DNA of 64,000 bases from Treponema sp. (GTDB lineage Bacteria; Spirochaetota; Spirochaetia; Treponematales; Treponemataceae). Both the position numbers and the translations under genes were made by a program. Position 1 is the first letter of the stretch. Every line of letters begins with the position of its first letter. A model generated the notes under the pieces. It was given only the letters and a program-made list of their open reading frames with translations. It made no database searches and was not told where the DNA came from. The stretch spans positions 1 through 64,000 of the forward strand of contig JAFSJW010000060.1 in NCBI GenBank assembly GCA_017449265.1, given 5' to 3'. Shown here in pieces: positions 52,711-61,603 of this stretch.

Positions 52711-53532
52711 TTAAGCCCCAAGAATCTGCTTTATTTCCTCGTAAGAAAAAAGCCCTGAGGAAAAAAGCTTGAAAGCAAAGTCCGAAAGAGTCTCTCCAAA
52801 AAGAAGATATTTTCCAGAAGCGAAAGAAACGCAAACTCCCCCGTCAAAAATTTTCCTGACAGAAAAAGGCTCAGAATCAGCCGTGAAAATAGCTCCCAGA
52901 GCATTCTCCCGCATAATCCTGATAATCTCATCATCGCATTTGGGATTCACAATCCATGTCTTTCCAGGTTCCAAAGCAGGCAAAATATTTTTCAGCGCAT
53001 CAGGAGGAAGAGAAATTTTTGCTGATTTTCCAAATTTTTTCGTAAGAGAAAGGAATTCTGACGACTTTTTAAGGACAGAAGGCTCAGATGATTTTATGGA
53101 AAGAACCGTGCCAGAAAAAAGACCGCTCTCAAAAAAGCTGTCGGCAAGAAACAAATTCTGCTCTTTTTCTCCGTCTACCCCGAGATAATATTCAATCCGC
53201 AAGTTTTCCTGCCGTTTTTCCTCAAGCCCTTTTATGACCTCAACGAAATCAGCCGGAGACTGGCACAAAGGAACGAAATCAAACCGCACTACCCCATCGA
53301 TTTTCTTCTGGTTGTCAACGGAACATTCAGAAACAGAAAAAGAAAAGAGCCTGTACAAGTCCTTTCCGCCCATTATTCGCATTGAAGTGTACAATTCAAT
53401 ATCTTCTTCCCCCGAACCTTCGGGAATCATAAACGAAGACCAGTAAGAATAATTTACTGCGCTCATTCCCATATCAAAATAAACAAGCGAATTGTATTTT
53501 TTTAGCTTTATAAAATCGTTCAGGCTTATCAT
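52711..53532 (-). CDS. Degenerate adenosine-deaminase-like protein
   Basis: 273 residues, 1 bp after add and probably a diverged paralogue of it. The C-terminal half follows the ADA layout: NILPALEPGKTW where ADA has ILHAQRIGHG, TADSEPFSVRKIFDGGVCVSF where ADA has FFDKKIVVTVNTDDP, and SSGLFSYEEIKQIL where ADA has YSKAKFTKEELVQII. The HxH, His-Gly-His and Asp-Asp metal and catalytic residues are missing, so deamination is not expected. A regulatory or structural role is only a guess. Confidence 0.6.
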   Translation of the reverse strand: MISLNDFIKLKKYNSLVYFDMGMSAVNYSYWSSFMIPEGSGEEDIELYTSMRIMGGKDLYRLFSFSVSECSVDNQKKIDGVVRFDFVPLCQSPADFVEVIKGLEEKRQENLRIEYYLGVDGEKEQNLFLADSFFESGLFSGTVLSIKSSEPSVLKKSSEFLSLTKKFGKSAKISLPPDALKNILPALEPGKTWIVNPKCDDEIIRIMRENALGAIFTADSEPFSVRKIFDGGVCVSFASGKYLLFGETLSDFAFKLFSSGLFSYEEIKQILGA

Positions 53533-53533
53533 T

Positions 53534-54571
53534 TTAAGGAACTACCGTCAAAACAGCTGATGCAACTTCCCGAACTTTACCGCAGAAGTCGTTTTTCTCC
53601 TCATCGCTTATGAAAGATGCGTTGAAGCTGTTGATTATAATCTGAACAAGCTCCTCTTTCGTAAACTTTGCCTTTGAGTAAAGATTCCAGTACTCATCGA
53701 TTAGAGATACGCGGAAAAAAAGCGGGTCATCAGTATTTACGGTGACTACGATTTTTTTATCGAAGAAAAGTCGTATAGGGTGATTCTCTATTGAATCAAC
53801 ATATTTTTTCGTGAACACATTGCTTGTGGGGCAGACTTCAAGCGGAAGACGCATTGAGGCAAGCGTATCCATAAGCCTGTCATCCTCGGCGCATGATGTT
53901 CCGTGACCGATTCTTTGCGCATGAAGGATATTTATTGTGTCCCACACGGACTGAGGTCCTGTGTCCTCGCCGGCATGAGCCACGGTTTTTAGCCCGTTCT
54001 GTCTTGCCCTCTCGAACACATGCCCGAATTCTTTTGCAGGTCCTTTTGACTCCGCCCCCCCAAGACCAATTCCTATAACCTCAGGAATTCTGTTTTCAAG
54101 AAGAAGGTCAAGATTTTTCTCCGACACCTCAGGCCCGAATGTTCTGGAAACATCAAGCAGAAGATTCACTGTAACACCAGTATTCTTCTTGATTTTACGC
54201 ACATTCTTCTGGTAGTTCCGCATCATTTCGGCAAAGTCGAAGCCTTTTTTCAAGAATGCGGACGGAGCAAAGAAAGCCTCGCAGTATGAGATTCCGTTAT
54301 CAATGATATATTTTTCCAAATCGGCAAAAACAAGGTCAAAATCATCAACGGAAGAAAACATATCCTGAACTTGAAGAAAAGCGTCTATGAATCCATTTAA
54401 GTCAGAATACCCGAAAATTTCTTTCAGCTTATCATCTGACAATTCGCAACCGTTTTTCTTTGCGTACAGCTTTTTGATTGAATCAACGCTTATTACGGCT
54501 TCAATATGAAGATGAAGCTCCGCTTTCGGAATTTTTCTGAATGACTCATAGAATTCATCTCTCAAGCTCAT
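53534..54571 (-). CDS. add: Adenosine deaminase
   Basis: Converts adenosine to inosine. The ATG at 54571 has GGGG-A upstream; a TTG at 54583 is less likely. 345 residues with all zinc and catalytic blocks: KAELHLHIEAV, HAGEDTGPQSV, QRIGHGTS and VTVNTDDPLFF. LHIEA replaces the more common LHLDG. It sits between pepF (14-bp gap) and the degenerate paralogue (1-bp gap) in a minus-strand run. Confidence 0.93.
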   Translation of the reverse strand: MSLRDEFYESFRKIPKAELHLHIEAVISVDSIKKLYAKKNGCELSDDKLKEIFGYSDLNGFIDAFLQVQDMFSSVDDFDLVFADLEKYIIDNGISYCEAFFAPSAFLKKGFDFAEMMRNYQKNVRKIKKNTGVTVNLLLDVSRTFGPEVSEKNLDLLLENRIPEVIGIGLGGAESKGPAKEFGHVFERARQNGLKTVAHAGEDTGPQSVWDTINILHAQRIGHGTSCAEDDRLMDTLASMRLPLEVCPTSNVFTKKYVDSIENHPIRLFFDKKIVVTVNTDDPLFFRVSLIDEYWNLYSKAKFTKEELVQIIINSFNASFISDEEKNDFCGKVREVASAVLTVVP

Positions 54572-54585
54572 GTACTTCCCCAAAA

Positions 54586-56379
54586 CTACAGAATATTCTC
54601 AAGCTGCCCGACTAAATCTGCAAAGACATCAAGGGCATCCTGAACCGGAGCGGACGATGACATATCAACACCCGCAACTTTCAGGCTGTCGATTGGATAA
54701 CGGCTTCCCCCTGATTTCAGGAATGTGAAGTAATCGTCAAGCTCTGATTTTGTGCCATGCACGACCCTCTTTGCAAGCGCAAGCGAAGCAGAGATTCCTG
54801 TCGCATACTTGTATACATAGTATGCTCCGTAAAAATGCGGAATTCTAAGCCCCTCCATGTCCGAATTCGGCTCAAAGACCATTTCCGGACCAAAATACTG
54901 TTCCAAGAGTCCTCTATATATTTTTCGGACATTTTCAGCAGAAAGTGGAGAACCTTTTTCAACAAGTTCGTGACATTTCAGCTCGTACTCAGCGAACATA
55001 GTCTGGCGGTGAAGCGTAGCAAGAATATCGTTGGCACGCATTGAAAGAAGATATTTTTTCATATCGTCGGATTCTGCGTTTTTCAGAAGATACTCGAAAA
55101 CAAGCTCCTCGTTGAATGTGGATGCCACTTCCGCCTCAAAAATCGTGTAAGAGTACTGCATGAACGGATTATTGTTCTTTGAGTACCATGAGTGCATTGA
55201 ATGACCGCCTTCATGCGCCATAGTGAACACATCCCTGATTGCGTCGTCCTTGTAGTTCAAAAGAATGTACGGATAGCCCCTGTACACGCCGCTTGAAAAT
55301 GCGCCGCTGCGCTTTCCCTTGTTCTCGTAGCGGTCAACCCAGCCGCCTAAAAGCCCCGAACAAAGCGTGTCCGTGTATTCGGAGCCAAGCGGAGAAAGAG
55401 CCGCACGGCAAATTTCAACAGCTTCCTCATACGATGTCTTTTTTTTCACGCTTTTTACCAGCGGAACATACACGTCGTAGTGGCGCAGCTCGGAAAGCCC
55501 CAGGACTTTTTTCCGCAGCTTGTAGAAACGGTGCAGGACAGGAAGATTCTTATGGACAGTATCGATTAAATTGCGGTAGACGCTCTCAGGAACTTTGTCG
55601 CCGTAGAGTTTTGACTCAAGCGACGATTTGTAGCCTCTGGCGCGGGCGCGGAACACATCTTGGTTCACGCTCCCGGCATAAAGCGAAGCCAGCGTATTGG
55701 CGTGGCTTTCGAAAGTGCCATAGAATTTTTCGTAGGCTTCCTTTCGGACGGCTCTGTCCTGATTCTCCATGAATACGGACCAGGAGCTTTGCGTAAGAGG
55801 CTTTTCCTCGCCGTTCACGCTTACAGTCCCGAACTGAAGGTCAACATTCGTAAGGAGCGAAAAAGTATTTCTGGCAGTCTGCCCGGATTCGCTCTGGAGA
55901 GAAAGGATTTTCTCCTCTTTCTCGCCGAGCGTGTACGGTTTTATGTGCAAAGTTTTTTCTATATATATGCGATAATCAGCAAATTCAGGAAGATTTTTCC
56001 ACTCATTGATTTTATCGTCAGGAATCGAAAGAAGCTCCGGGTCATAGAACGAAATGTCAGCGAATGCCTTAGATATTGCAATCGTAGCCCTGCCATCCAT
56101 TTCCTGCGCCTTTGAGTCGCCCTCGTCGGCAGTGTACAAAAGCCCCGCATAGTTCGACACGGTTTCCGAAACTTTGAACAGCTCCTCACATGCTTTGAGC
56201 GAAGAAAGAAGCGTTCCGCTAGATTCAGCGAGCCTTCCCCTGAACGCAACGACTTTCTCGGCCAGAGAAGGAATTGATGAGAGGTCTTTTTCCCAGTCCT
56301 TGTCCGTCTTGTATAATGTTGACAAATCCCACTTATCTTTCTCAGGAATATCTTTCCTTAACGGTACAGTCTTTTCCAT
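54586..56379 (-). CDS. pepF: Oligoendopeptidase F
   Basis: Cytoplasmic zinc peptidase of family M3 that trims oligopeptides. 597 residues, normal length. The zinc site HEGGHSMHSWYS and the downstream Glu of FEAEVASTFNEEL are present, as is the C-terminal substrate-binding PHFYGAYYVYKYATG. Translation is probably leaderless. Confidence 0.95.
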   Translation of the reverse strand: MEKTVPLRKDIPEKDKWDLSTLYKTDKDWEKDLSSIPSLAEKVVAFRGRLAESSGTLLSSLKACEELFKVSETVSNYAGLLYTADEGDSKAQEMDGRATIAISKAFADISFYDPELLSIPDDKINEWKNLPEFADYRIYIEKTLHIKPYTLGEKEEKILSLQSESGQTARNTFSLLTNVDLQFGTVSVNGEEKPLTQSSWSVFMENQDRAVRKEAYEKFYGTFESHANTLASLYAGSVNQDVFRARARGYKSSLESKLYGDKVPESVYRNLIDTVHKNLPVLHRFYKLRKKVLGLSELRHYDVYVPLVKSVKKKTSYEEAVEICRAALSPLGSEYTDTLCSGLLGGWVDRYENKGKRSGAFSSGVYRGYPYILLNYKDDAIRDVFTMAHEGGHSMHSWYSKNNNPFMQYSYTIFEAEVASTFNEELVFEYLLKNAESDDMKKYLLSMRANDILATLHRQTMFAEYELKCHELVEKGSPLSAENVRKIYRGLLEQYFGPEMVFEPNSDMEGLRIPHFYGAYYVYKYATGISASLALAKRVVHGTKSELDDYFTFLKSGGSRYPIDSLKVAGVDMSSSAPVQDALDVFADLVGQLENIL

Positions 56380-56387
56380 GATATAAG

Positions 56388-56417
56388 ATTATATCAATTA
56401 TAACCCCGCATTGTCAT
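56388..56417 (-). promoter_or_regulatory. pepF promoter, leaderless type
   Basis: Minus strand ATGACA (56417-56412), 18-bp spacer, TGA-TATAAT extended -10 (56393-56388), 8 bp before the ATG at 56379. Confidence 0.65.
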
Positions 56418-56455
56418 CTGGATTGTGAATATGAAATGATTTTTTTTCTGACTGA

Positions 56456-56484
56456 ATGACAGAAAAAGTGATTTTCATTAAAAT
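56456..56484 (+). promoter_or_regulatory. tex promoter, leaderless type
   Basis: ATGACA (56456-56461), 17-bp spacer, TAAAAT (56479-56484), 9 bp before the ATG at 56494. Confidence 0.55.
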
Positions 56485-56493
56485 CATATAGCT

Positions 56494-58860
56494 ATGGAAT
56501 TTACACAAGAATCAATCGACGCGCTCAGTGTGAACGAAGTCGAAATTATGAAAAAAATCGCTGAGGAGCTGAACATCCGTGTCGCTCAGGTCAGCGCAGT
56601 TATCAGTCTGGTGAATGAAGGATGCACTATTCCTTTCATTTCTCGCTACCGCAAAGAAAAGCACGATAATCTGAACGAAGTGCAGGTTACTGATTGTGAC
56701 CACTTGTTCAAATCATATAAGAACCTTGAGGAACGACGGCTTGAAATAGTCAGGGGCATTTTCTCACAGGGAAAACTCACCGACTCGCTTTATAACGCCG
56801 CAATGAACGCAAAAACACTTACAGAGCTTGAAGATTTGTGGGCTCCGTTCAAGAAAAAGAAGAAGACACGCGGAATGGTTGCCGCCGAAAAAGGTCTTGA
56901 GCCGCTCGCAGATTTCATCATCGCAGAAAACGATGATGCTGCAGTTGAGAAAGAAGCTGAGAAATACATTAAGACCGACAATGAGGACAAAGCCCTCAAT
57001 GTTGAGACAGTAAAAGCCGCCATTGACGGAGCAAAGGACATTATCGCCGAGCGAACGAGCCAGGACAGCACGAACAGAAGCGATGTGCATGACCTTTACA
57101 TGGCTTCCGGCACAATCGAAACGAAAGGAATCGTGCCGGAGGGACAGGATGCGGCCGTAGCAGAAAAAACATCAACTTACAAGATGTACTGGGACTACTC
57201 AGAGCCTTTGAATCAGGTCAAACCGCACAGAATTCTTGCTATAAACCGTGCCGAGCGCGAGAACGCTCTTTCGGTCAATATCGATGTTCCTGTTGACGAT
57301 GCGGTCAAAATGCTCCAGAAAAAAGTCAAAATATCGAACAAATATCATTCGGACGCAATCGAGGACGGACTTGTGCGCCTTCTTTCACCTGCCGTAGTGC
57401 GCGAAATCAGGAGCGATGAAACAGATGCCGCCGATGACCACGGAATCTCCCTCTTCTCCGAGAATCTCCGCAATCTTCTTCTTACGCAGCCAATCAAAGG
57501 AAGCCGCGTACTCGGAATTGACCCTGGAATCCGTACTGGTACTAAATGCGCCGCGCTCGATGAAACAGGAAAATACCTTGGCTACTTCAAGATTTTCCAA
57601 GTTCAGAACCCCGACGACGCATACAATCAGCTCAACAGCGCAATCGACAAGTACGACATTCAGGTTGTTGCCGTCGGAAACGGAACTGGTTCTCCAGAAG
57701 TTCAGGCTCTCGTGGCAAAAGTCATAAGCGACAACTATGCTAACTCGGATGTAAAGTACACGGTCGTCGATGAGTCAGGAGCGTCGGTCTACTCCGCAAG
57801 CCCTGTTGCCACGGAGGAATTCCCAGACCTTGACCTTACGATTCGCGGTGCAATCTCAATGGGACGACGCTTGCAGGATCCGCTCGCAGAGCTTGTAAAA
57901 ATTGACCCTAAAGCTATCGGCGTAGGTCTTTATCAGCACGACGTAAACCAGAAAAAGCTCGCAGAGCAGCTTGATGAAGTCGTAGGAAGCGTAGTCAACC
58001 AAGTCGGCGTAAACCTGAACACGGCTTCATACATGCTTTTGAAATATGTTTCAGGAATCAACGCATCCCTTGCAAAGAAAATCGTAAAGTTCCGCGACGA
58101 GAACGGAAAAATCACAAGCAGAGAAGATTTGAAGAAAGTTCCAGGTCTTGGGCCAAAGGCTTTCGAGCAGTGCGCGGGCTTTTTGAAAATTGCCGAGAGC
58201 AAAGACCCGCTCGACAACACATGGGTTCACCCGGAGAATTACGCCGTAGCGCGCGAAGTTCTTTCTTATGTTCAGGCAAAAAAATCAGTTCCATCCGATG
58301 TGAAAAAATCTTTGCTTGAGAAGTATTCTATCGGTGACACAACGCTGAACGACATTATCGACGAGCTTGGGAAACCGAACCGCGACCCGCGCGACGGTTA
58401 TCCGGCACCAATCATGCAAAAAGGCGTAGTCAAGTTCGAAGATTTGAGCGAAGGAATGAAGGTCACAGGAAAAATCAAGAATGTAGTTGATTTCGGCGCA
58501 TTCGTTGATATTGGTCTTCACGAAACAGCTCTTATCCATGTTTCGGAACTTTCTGACAACTTTGTTTCAGACCCAATGGATGTAATCAAAGTTGGCGATG
58601 TGAAAGAATTCACAATCATCGCGCTGGACAAAGACCGCATGAGAATCTCGCTCTCGCTTAAAAGCGACGCTTCGTCAAGACTCGGAACTACGAACGAAGG
58701 AAAAAAACCTTCCGGAAAGAAAGTCGTAGTAGTCAAGAAAGGCGGAGCTGCATCTCTCAACGGAAAGCAAGGCGACCGCCCGAGAAGAGAAAACCTCGGC
58801 TCAAGCGACGGTATGTCATACAACCCGTTTGCGGCAGCTTTCGCAAAAATGAAGAAATAA
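56494..58860 (+). CDS. tex: Tex-family RNA-binding transcription accessory protein
   Basis: 788 residues in the Tex order: N-terminal helical region with TIPFISRYRKEKHDNLNEVQ, YqgF/RNase-H-like domain (SRVLGIDPGIRTGTKCAALD near 345), helix-hairpin-helix (VGVNLNTASYMLLKYVSGI, DLKKVPGLGPKAFEQCAGFL), and a C-terminal S1 domain (GMKVTGKIKNVVDFGAFVDIG, ALIHVSEL) at ~650-720, plus a basic tail. It binds nucleic acid and affects transcription. A REP-like hairpin follows the stop codon. Confidence 0.95.
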   Translation: MEFTQESIDALSVNEVEIMKKIAEELNIRVAQVSAVISLVNEGCTIPFISRYRKEKHDNLNEVQVTDCDHLFKSYKNLEERRLEIVRGIFSQGKLTDSLYNAAMNAKTLTELEDLWAPFKKKKKTRGMVAAEKGLEPLADFIIAENDDAAVEKEAEKYIKTDNEDKALNVETVKAAIDGAKDIIAERTSQDSTNRSDVHDLYMASGTIETKGIVPEGQDAAVAEKTSTYKMYWDYSEPLNQVKPHRILAINRAERENALSVNIDVPVDDAVKMLQKKVKISNKYHSDAIEDGLVRLLSPAVVREIRSDETDAADDHGISLFSENLRNLLLTQPIKGSRVLGIDPGIRTGTKCAALDETGKYLGYFKIFQVQNPDDAYNQLNSAIDKYDIQVVAVGNGTGSPEVQALVAKVISDNYANSDVKYTVVDESGASVYSASPVATEEFPDLDLTIRGAISMGRRLQDPLAELVKIDPKAIGVGLYQHDVNQKKLAEQLDEVVGSVVNQVGVNLNTASYMLLKYVSGINASLAKKIVKFRDENGKITSREDLKKVPGLGPKAFEQCAGFLKIAESKDPLDNTWVHPENYAVAREVLSYVQAKKSVPSDVKKSLLEKYSIGDTTLNDIIDELGKPNRDPRDGYPAPIMQKGVVKFEDLSEGMKVTGKIKNVVDFGAFVDIGLHETALIHVSELSDNFVSDPMDVIKVGDVKEFTIIALDKDRMRISLSLKSDASSRLGTTNEGKKPSGKKVVVVKKGGAASLNGKQGDRPRRENLGSSDGMSYNPFAAAFAKMKK

Positions 58861-58868
58861 CGATTCAC

Positions 58869-58905
58869 GGAGGCGGTCATTGAGTCTGTCGAAATGACCG
58901 CCTCC
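58869..58905. repeat. REP-like hairpin after tex
   Basis: GGAGGCGGTCATT (58869-58881) and AATGACCGCCTCC (58893-58905) are perfect 13-bp complements with an 11-nt loop gagtctgtcga. The GGTCATTGAG...GTCGA...TGACC pattern recurs at 62793-62840. It probably ends tex transcription. Confidence 0.85.
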
Positions 58906-59277
58906 ATTATCATAGGCTTAGATTTACAATTCGGCGGGAATTTCAGCAACTTGGCGATTCATGTATTAGGATATGGTTGTTTAATTGCCGGAGCAGCCAT
59001 TTATGCAAATAACATAGATGATGAATATAATTACAGAGGAAAACTAGAAAAAGACAACTCTGGAAAAAGAAACGTCGGAATAGCACTTATCTCAAGTGCC
59101 TCGGCAATATGTTTGGGCGGAACAATAGGTGGCTGTATCCGTCCGTGGAGATATGCGAATGAATACAACAAAAATCTCACATCAGCATTGAACGGTAAGA
59201 AAGTTTCCGTAAACTTCGCACCTGTCATAGACCCAATCGGGAAAAACTACGGGCTTATCGCAAAGCTGAGTTTCTAG
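58894..59277 (+). CDS. Short membrane protein, probable 3' remnant of a larger gene
   Basis: 127 residues with two hydrophobic stretches (IHVLGYGCLIAGAAIYA and VGIALISSASAICLGGTIGG), then RPWRYANEYNKNL and a strand-rich end FAPVIDPIGKNYGLIAKLSF. It resembles the C-terminal part of small treponemal envelope proteins with a GGxxxGxxRPW motif, but I cannot name a family. The only ATG lies inside the tex hairpin and there is no ribosome-binding site, so the 5' end is probably lost. Confidence 0.45.
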   Translation: MTASIIIGLDLQFGGNFSNLAIHVLGYGCLIAGAAIYANNIDDEYNYRGKLEKDNSGKRNVGIALISSASAICLGGTIGGCIRPWRYANEYNKNLTSALNGKKVSVNFAPVIDPIGKNYGLIAKLSF

Positions 59278-59336
59278 AAATATTTTTTAATCTGCGGAAT
59301 GAGCAAATGATGCCCCCAATAGGCTATTTAAAAATA

Positions 59337-59364
59337 ACTACACCTTTCGCCGTTACGCTACTTC
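59337..59364. repeat. 28-bp imperfect direct repeat, left of YoeB module
   Basis: Matches 59945-59972 at 25 of 28 positions in the same orientation (shared core CTACACCTTTCG and CGCTACTTC). The unit is 608 bp and contains the toxin-antitoxin pair. Confidence 0.8.
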
Positions 59365-59445
59365 GAACAAATATTATCAGTTTTCACCTTTTCACTTTCC
59401 GTTTTCAGTTTCCAAACACTTCCTTCGTAATCGCCAGAGACAGAG

Positions 59446-59700
59446 TTAATAATGATAACGGCAAGAGACAATCAAAATTGTGTCCTGTTCGACTTTATAA
59501 ACAAGCCTGTGTTCTTCTGTAATTCTGCGTGACCAATAACCAGCGAGTTCATGTTTTAGCGGTTCTGGTTTTCCTGTACCAGTAAACGGCATACGCATAA
59601 TTTCTTTTATAAGGGCATTTGTTTTCTTGAAAACGGACTTTTCATTTGTCGCCCAATACTGATAATCTTCAAAGGCTGTTGGTGTAAAAGAAATTATCAT
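59446..59700 (-). CDS. yoeB: YoeB-type mRNA interferase toxin
   Basis: 84 residues, full length for the Txe/YoeB family. It shows FTPTAFEDYQYWATNEK, LIKEIMRMPFTGTGKPEPLKH, YWSRRITEEHRLVYKVE and the terminal VSCRYHY with the conserved His-Tyr. Bound to the ribosome it cleaves mRNA in the A site. It overlaps the antitoxin by 4 bp. Confidence 0.95.
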   Translation of the reverse strand: MIISFTPTAFEDYQYWATNEKSVFKKTNALIKEIMRMPFTGTGKPEPLKHELAGYWSRRITEEHRLVYKVEQDTILIVSCRYHY

Positions 59701-59921
59701 AGAGTATCTTCCGCAACAGTAATAAGATTCTCATGTTTTTCTGCTTCTTGAATAGATTTTAACAAATGATTTTTGTTCGCCTCTGATGAAAGCAAATAGT
59801 CAGTTTCATCAGGAATTTCGCGAATATTAATTTCTATCTCTTTATTTTTGAATATCGCCTGAATTGAGCGAATAAAATCGATTGTCAATTCTGATGGCCG
59901 CATTGTATAAGTACCAACCAT
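59697..59921 (-). CDS. Antitoxin of the YoeB module
   Basis: 74 residues, AAGGAGG 5 nt before the ATG, ending in an ATGA overlap with yoeB. The position identifies it as the antitoxin. The N-terminus is not a classical YefM/Phd fold (no ARxNLxxLID), while the C-terminal LLKSIQEAEKHENLI looks like the toxin-wrapping helix of YefM proteins. TATAAT upstream is the likely -10. Confidence 0.85.
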   Translation of the reverse strand: MVGTYTMRPSELTIDFIRSIQAIFKNKEIEINIREIPDETDYLLSSEANKNHLLKSIQEAEKHENLITVAEDTL

Positions 59922-59944
59922 AACCGCCTCCTTGAAAAAATTAT

Positions 59945-59972
59945 ACTACACCTTTCGTCATTCCGCTACTTC
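59945..59972. repeat. 28-bp imperfect direct repeat, right of YoeB module
   Basis: Right partner of 59337-59364, lying just upstream of the antitoxin promoter region. Confidence 0.8.
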
Positions 59973-60003
59973 AGCTTTCCGCACAGGTCTAATATTCCTA
60001 AAC

Positions 60004-60034
60004 TTTTGAGGCTGGAGCTTTTTTCTGCCTCAAA
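60004..60034. terminator. Hairpin after the 60043 gene
   Basis: TTTGAGGC (60005-60012) and GCCTCAAA (60027-60034) pair around a 14-nt loop just past the stop codon. Confidence 0.55.
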
Positions 60035-60042
60035 GTCCTAGT

Positions 60043-61596
60043 CTACATTTTTACATATTCGTATTTTCCAAGAGAGCGTTCTTTTTGATTTTTTAGCGAG
60101 AACGAGAAATACTCCGCCACCGCATATGGTTTTCCGCTATCAATCCATGATTTTATGTCAGAAGGGATTTTTTTCTTCCCCAAGAATTTTTGAACCTGCT
60201 TGTTTCTGGAAGATTTTGGGTCAGAATGAAGTTTTATAAAACGAACATCATCCCCGCTCAAAATATTCTCCGCGTCAACATAAAGCCCGTTCAGAACTTC
60301 ACCGCCGCTTGCGGCACTGCGGACAGAGAACCTGCGTACCCCTGAATCTTCCCCGCAATCACGAACCTCAAACTTTCCGTCGGCGGAAACTATTCTGAAC
60401 GAGTTGTTTTTCGCAAGCTGCTCGGAAATGCTCATAAAAGCAAAATTATCGCACTCGCCTGAATTCAGCGCGGATTCTACGGACGAAGGTTTTCCTGCCA
60501 AAAATCGGCACAAAAGGCCCGCTGACTGGTCATAGAAAAAATCTATGCGGGCAAGATTACCAAAATCACAGCATGGGGAAAGGCATTTCTGGGAGATTTT
60601 CGTCCATGAAGAAGAAGCGTTGAATTTTTTTGAATAATTTCCTTTCGATTTTTCAAACGGCATTCCGTCATCATATCCTATTATATAAGAAGAAATTTTT
60701 TCCATTATTTTGTCTTTTTCCGCATCGCGGGCTTTTATGTCGCCTGAGCGTACTTCAAAAACATAGAATCCCATAAGCACATCGCCGCCGTAATTTGCAG
60801 AAAAGCCCGCAGTAAGCGGAAGAAAACCAATTTCAGGACGGTTTTCCGCGCGCTCGAACGAACCGCTTTCAGGAAGTCTTGCAATCAGAACGGATTTTTG
60901 TTCAGAAAAAGAAAAGCATTTCAAATCATCGAAAGAGATTTTCTCGGAAGAAAAAGGTTTTTCATCGGAAGAAAACTTTATCCTCGGGTTTTCGCGCTCA
61001 ATGAAGTACTTGCTTTCTGGGTTCACCGCGCTGAGCGTGCTGTCAGAGAAACCAAAAAATTCCGGGTCATCGGAAAGAAAAATATATGAGACTACGCCAA
61101 CACCATCTTTTATGAAAAAATACTGATAGGCATAATTTTTGAAAAGCTCCTTGCAAGCTGATTTTTCGATTAAATCAGTACGGTAGGCAGAAGTTGCGTT
61201 CACGCGGTAAGAAACTTGCTCGGACGATATGTCGAAGATTTCAGGAAGAGTATTTTTTGGCTCAGACGAAAAAACATTTCTGCGCAATGATTCCACGCAT
61301 GAAGCGTAGCGCGATGCCCGCTCGTTTTCAGGGATTCCGTTGTCTTTCATGGCGTAGAGCCTTACTTCGCCAAAATGTCCGTTGAATTCGAGCTTGTAGC
61401 TTTTTGACACAAACGAGCCGGGGTAAGATTCCTTGGGATTCACGATTTTTGCCCAAGACTCAGGAATGTTAAGCTCCAGCGCAAAACTTCCCTCCGCGCG
61501 GGAAAGAAGCGAATCATCTGCAGCTGGCAATACTGCGGCAACAAAAAAACATAATGCGGCGGAAAAAACCGCGCGAAGAAAATGATTTTTTTCCAT
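60043..61596 (-). CDS. Large secreted protein, function unknown
   Basis: 517 residues with signal peptide (AVFSAALCFFVAAVLPAAD). The mature chain alternates strands and loops and may hold two related halves (ALELNIPESWAKIVNPKESY near 36, and SKKFNASSSWTKISQKCLSP near 310, both followed by a FGxxRxxF-type block). No family recognised. A periplasmic or surface location is inferred. A leaderless-type promoter lies upstream. Confidence 0.7.
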   Translation of the reverse strand: MEKNHFLRAVFSAALCFFVAAVLPAADDSLLSRAEGSFALELNIPESWAKIVNPKESYPGSFVSKSYKLEFNGHFGEVRLYAMKDNGIPENERASRYASCVESLRRNVFSSEPKNTLPEIFDISSEQVSYRVNATSAYRTDLIEKSACKELFKNYAYQYFFIKDGVGVVSYIFLSDDPEFFGFSDSTLSAVNPESKYFIERENPRIKFSSDEKPFSSEKISFDDLKCFSFSEQKSVLIARLPESGSFERAENRPEIGFLPLTAGFSANYGGDVLMGFYVFEVRSGDIKARDAEKDKIMEKISSYIIGYDDGMPFEKSKGNYSKKFNASSSWTKISQKCLSPCCDFGNLARIDFFYDQSAGLLCRFLAGKPSSVESALNSGECDNFAFMSISEQLAKNNSFRIVSADGKFEVRDCGEDSGVRRFSVRSAASGGEVLNGLYVDAENILSGDDVRFIKLHSDPKSSRNKQVQKFLGKKKIPSDIKSWIDSGKPYAVAEYFSFSLKNQKERSLGKYEYVKM

Positions 61597-61603
61597 GCCG
61601 AAA

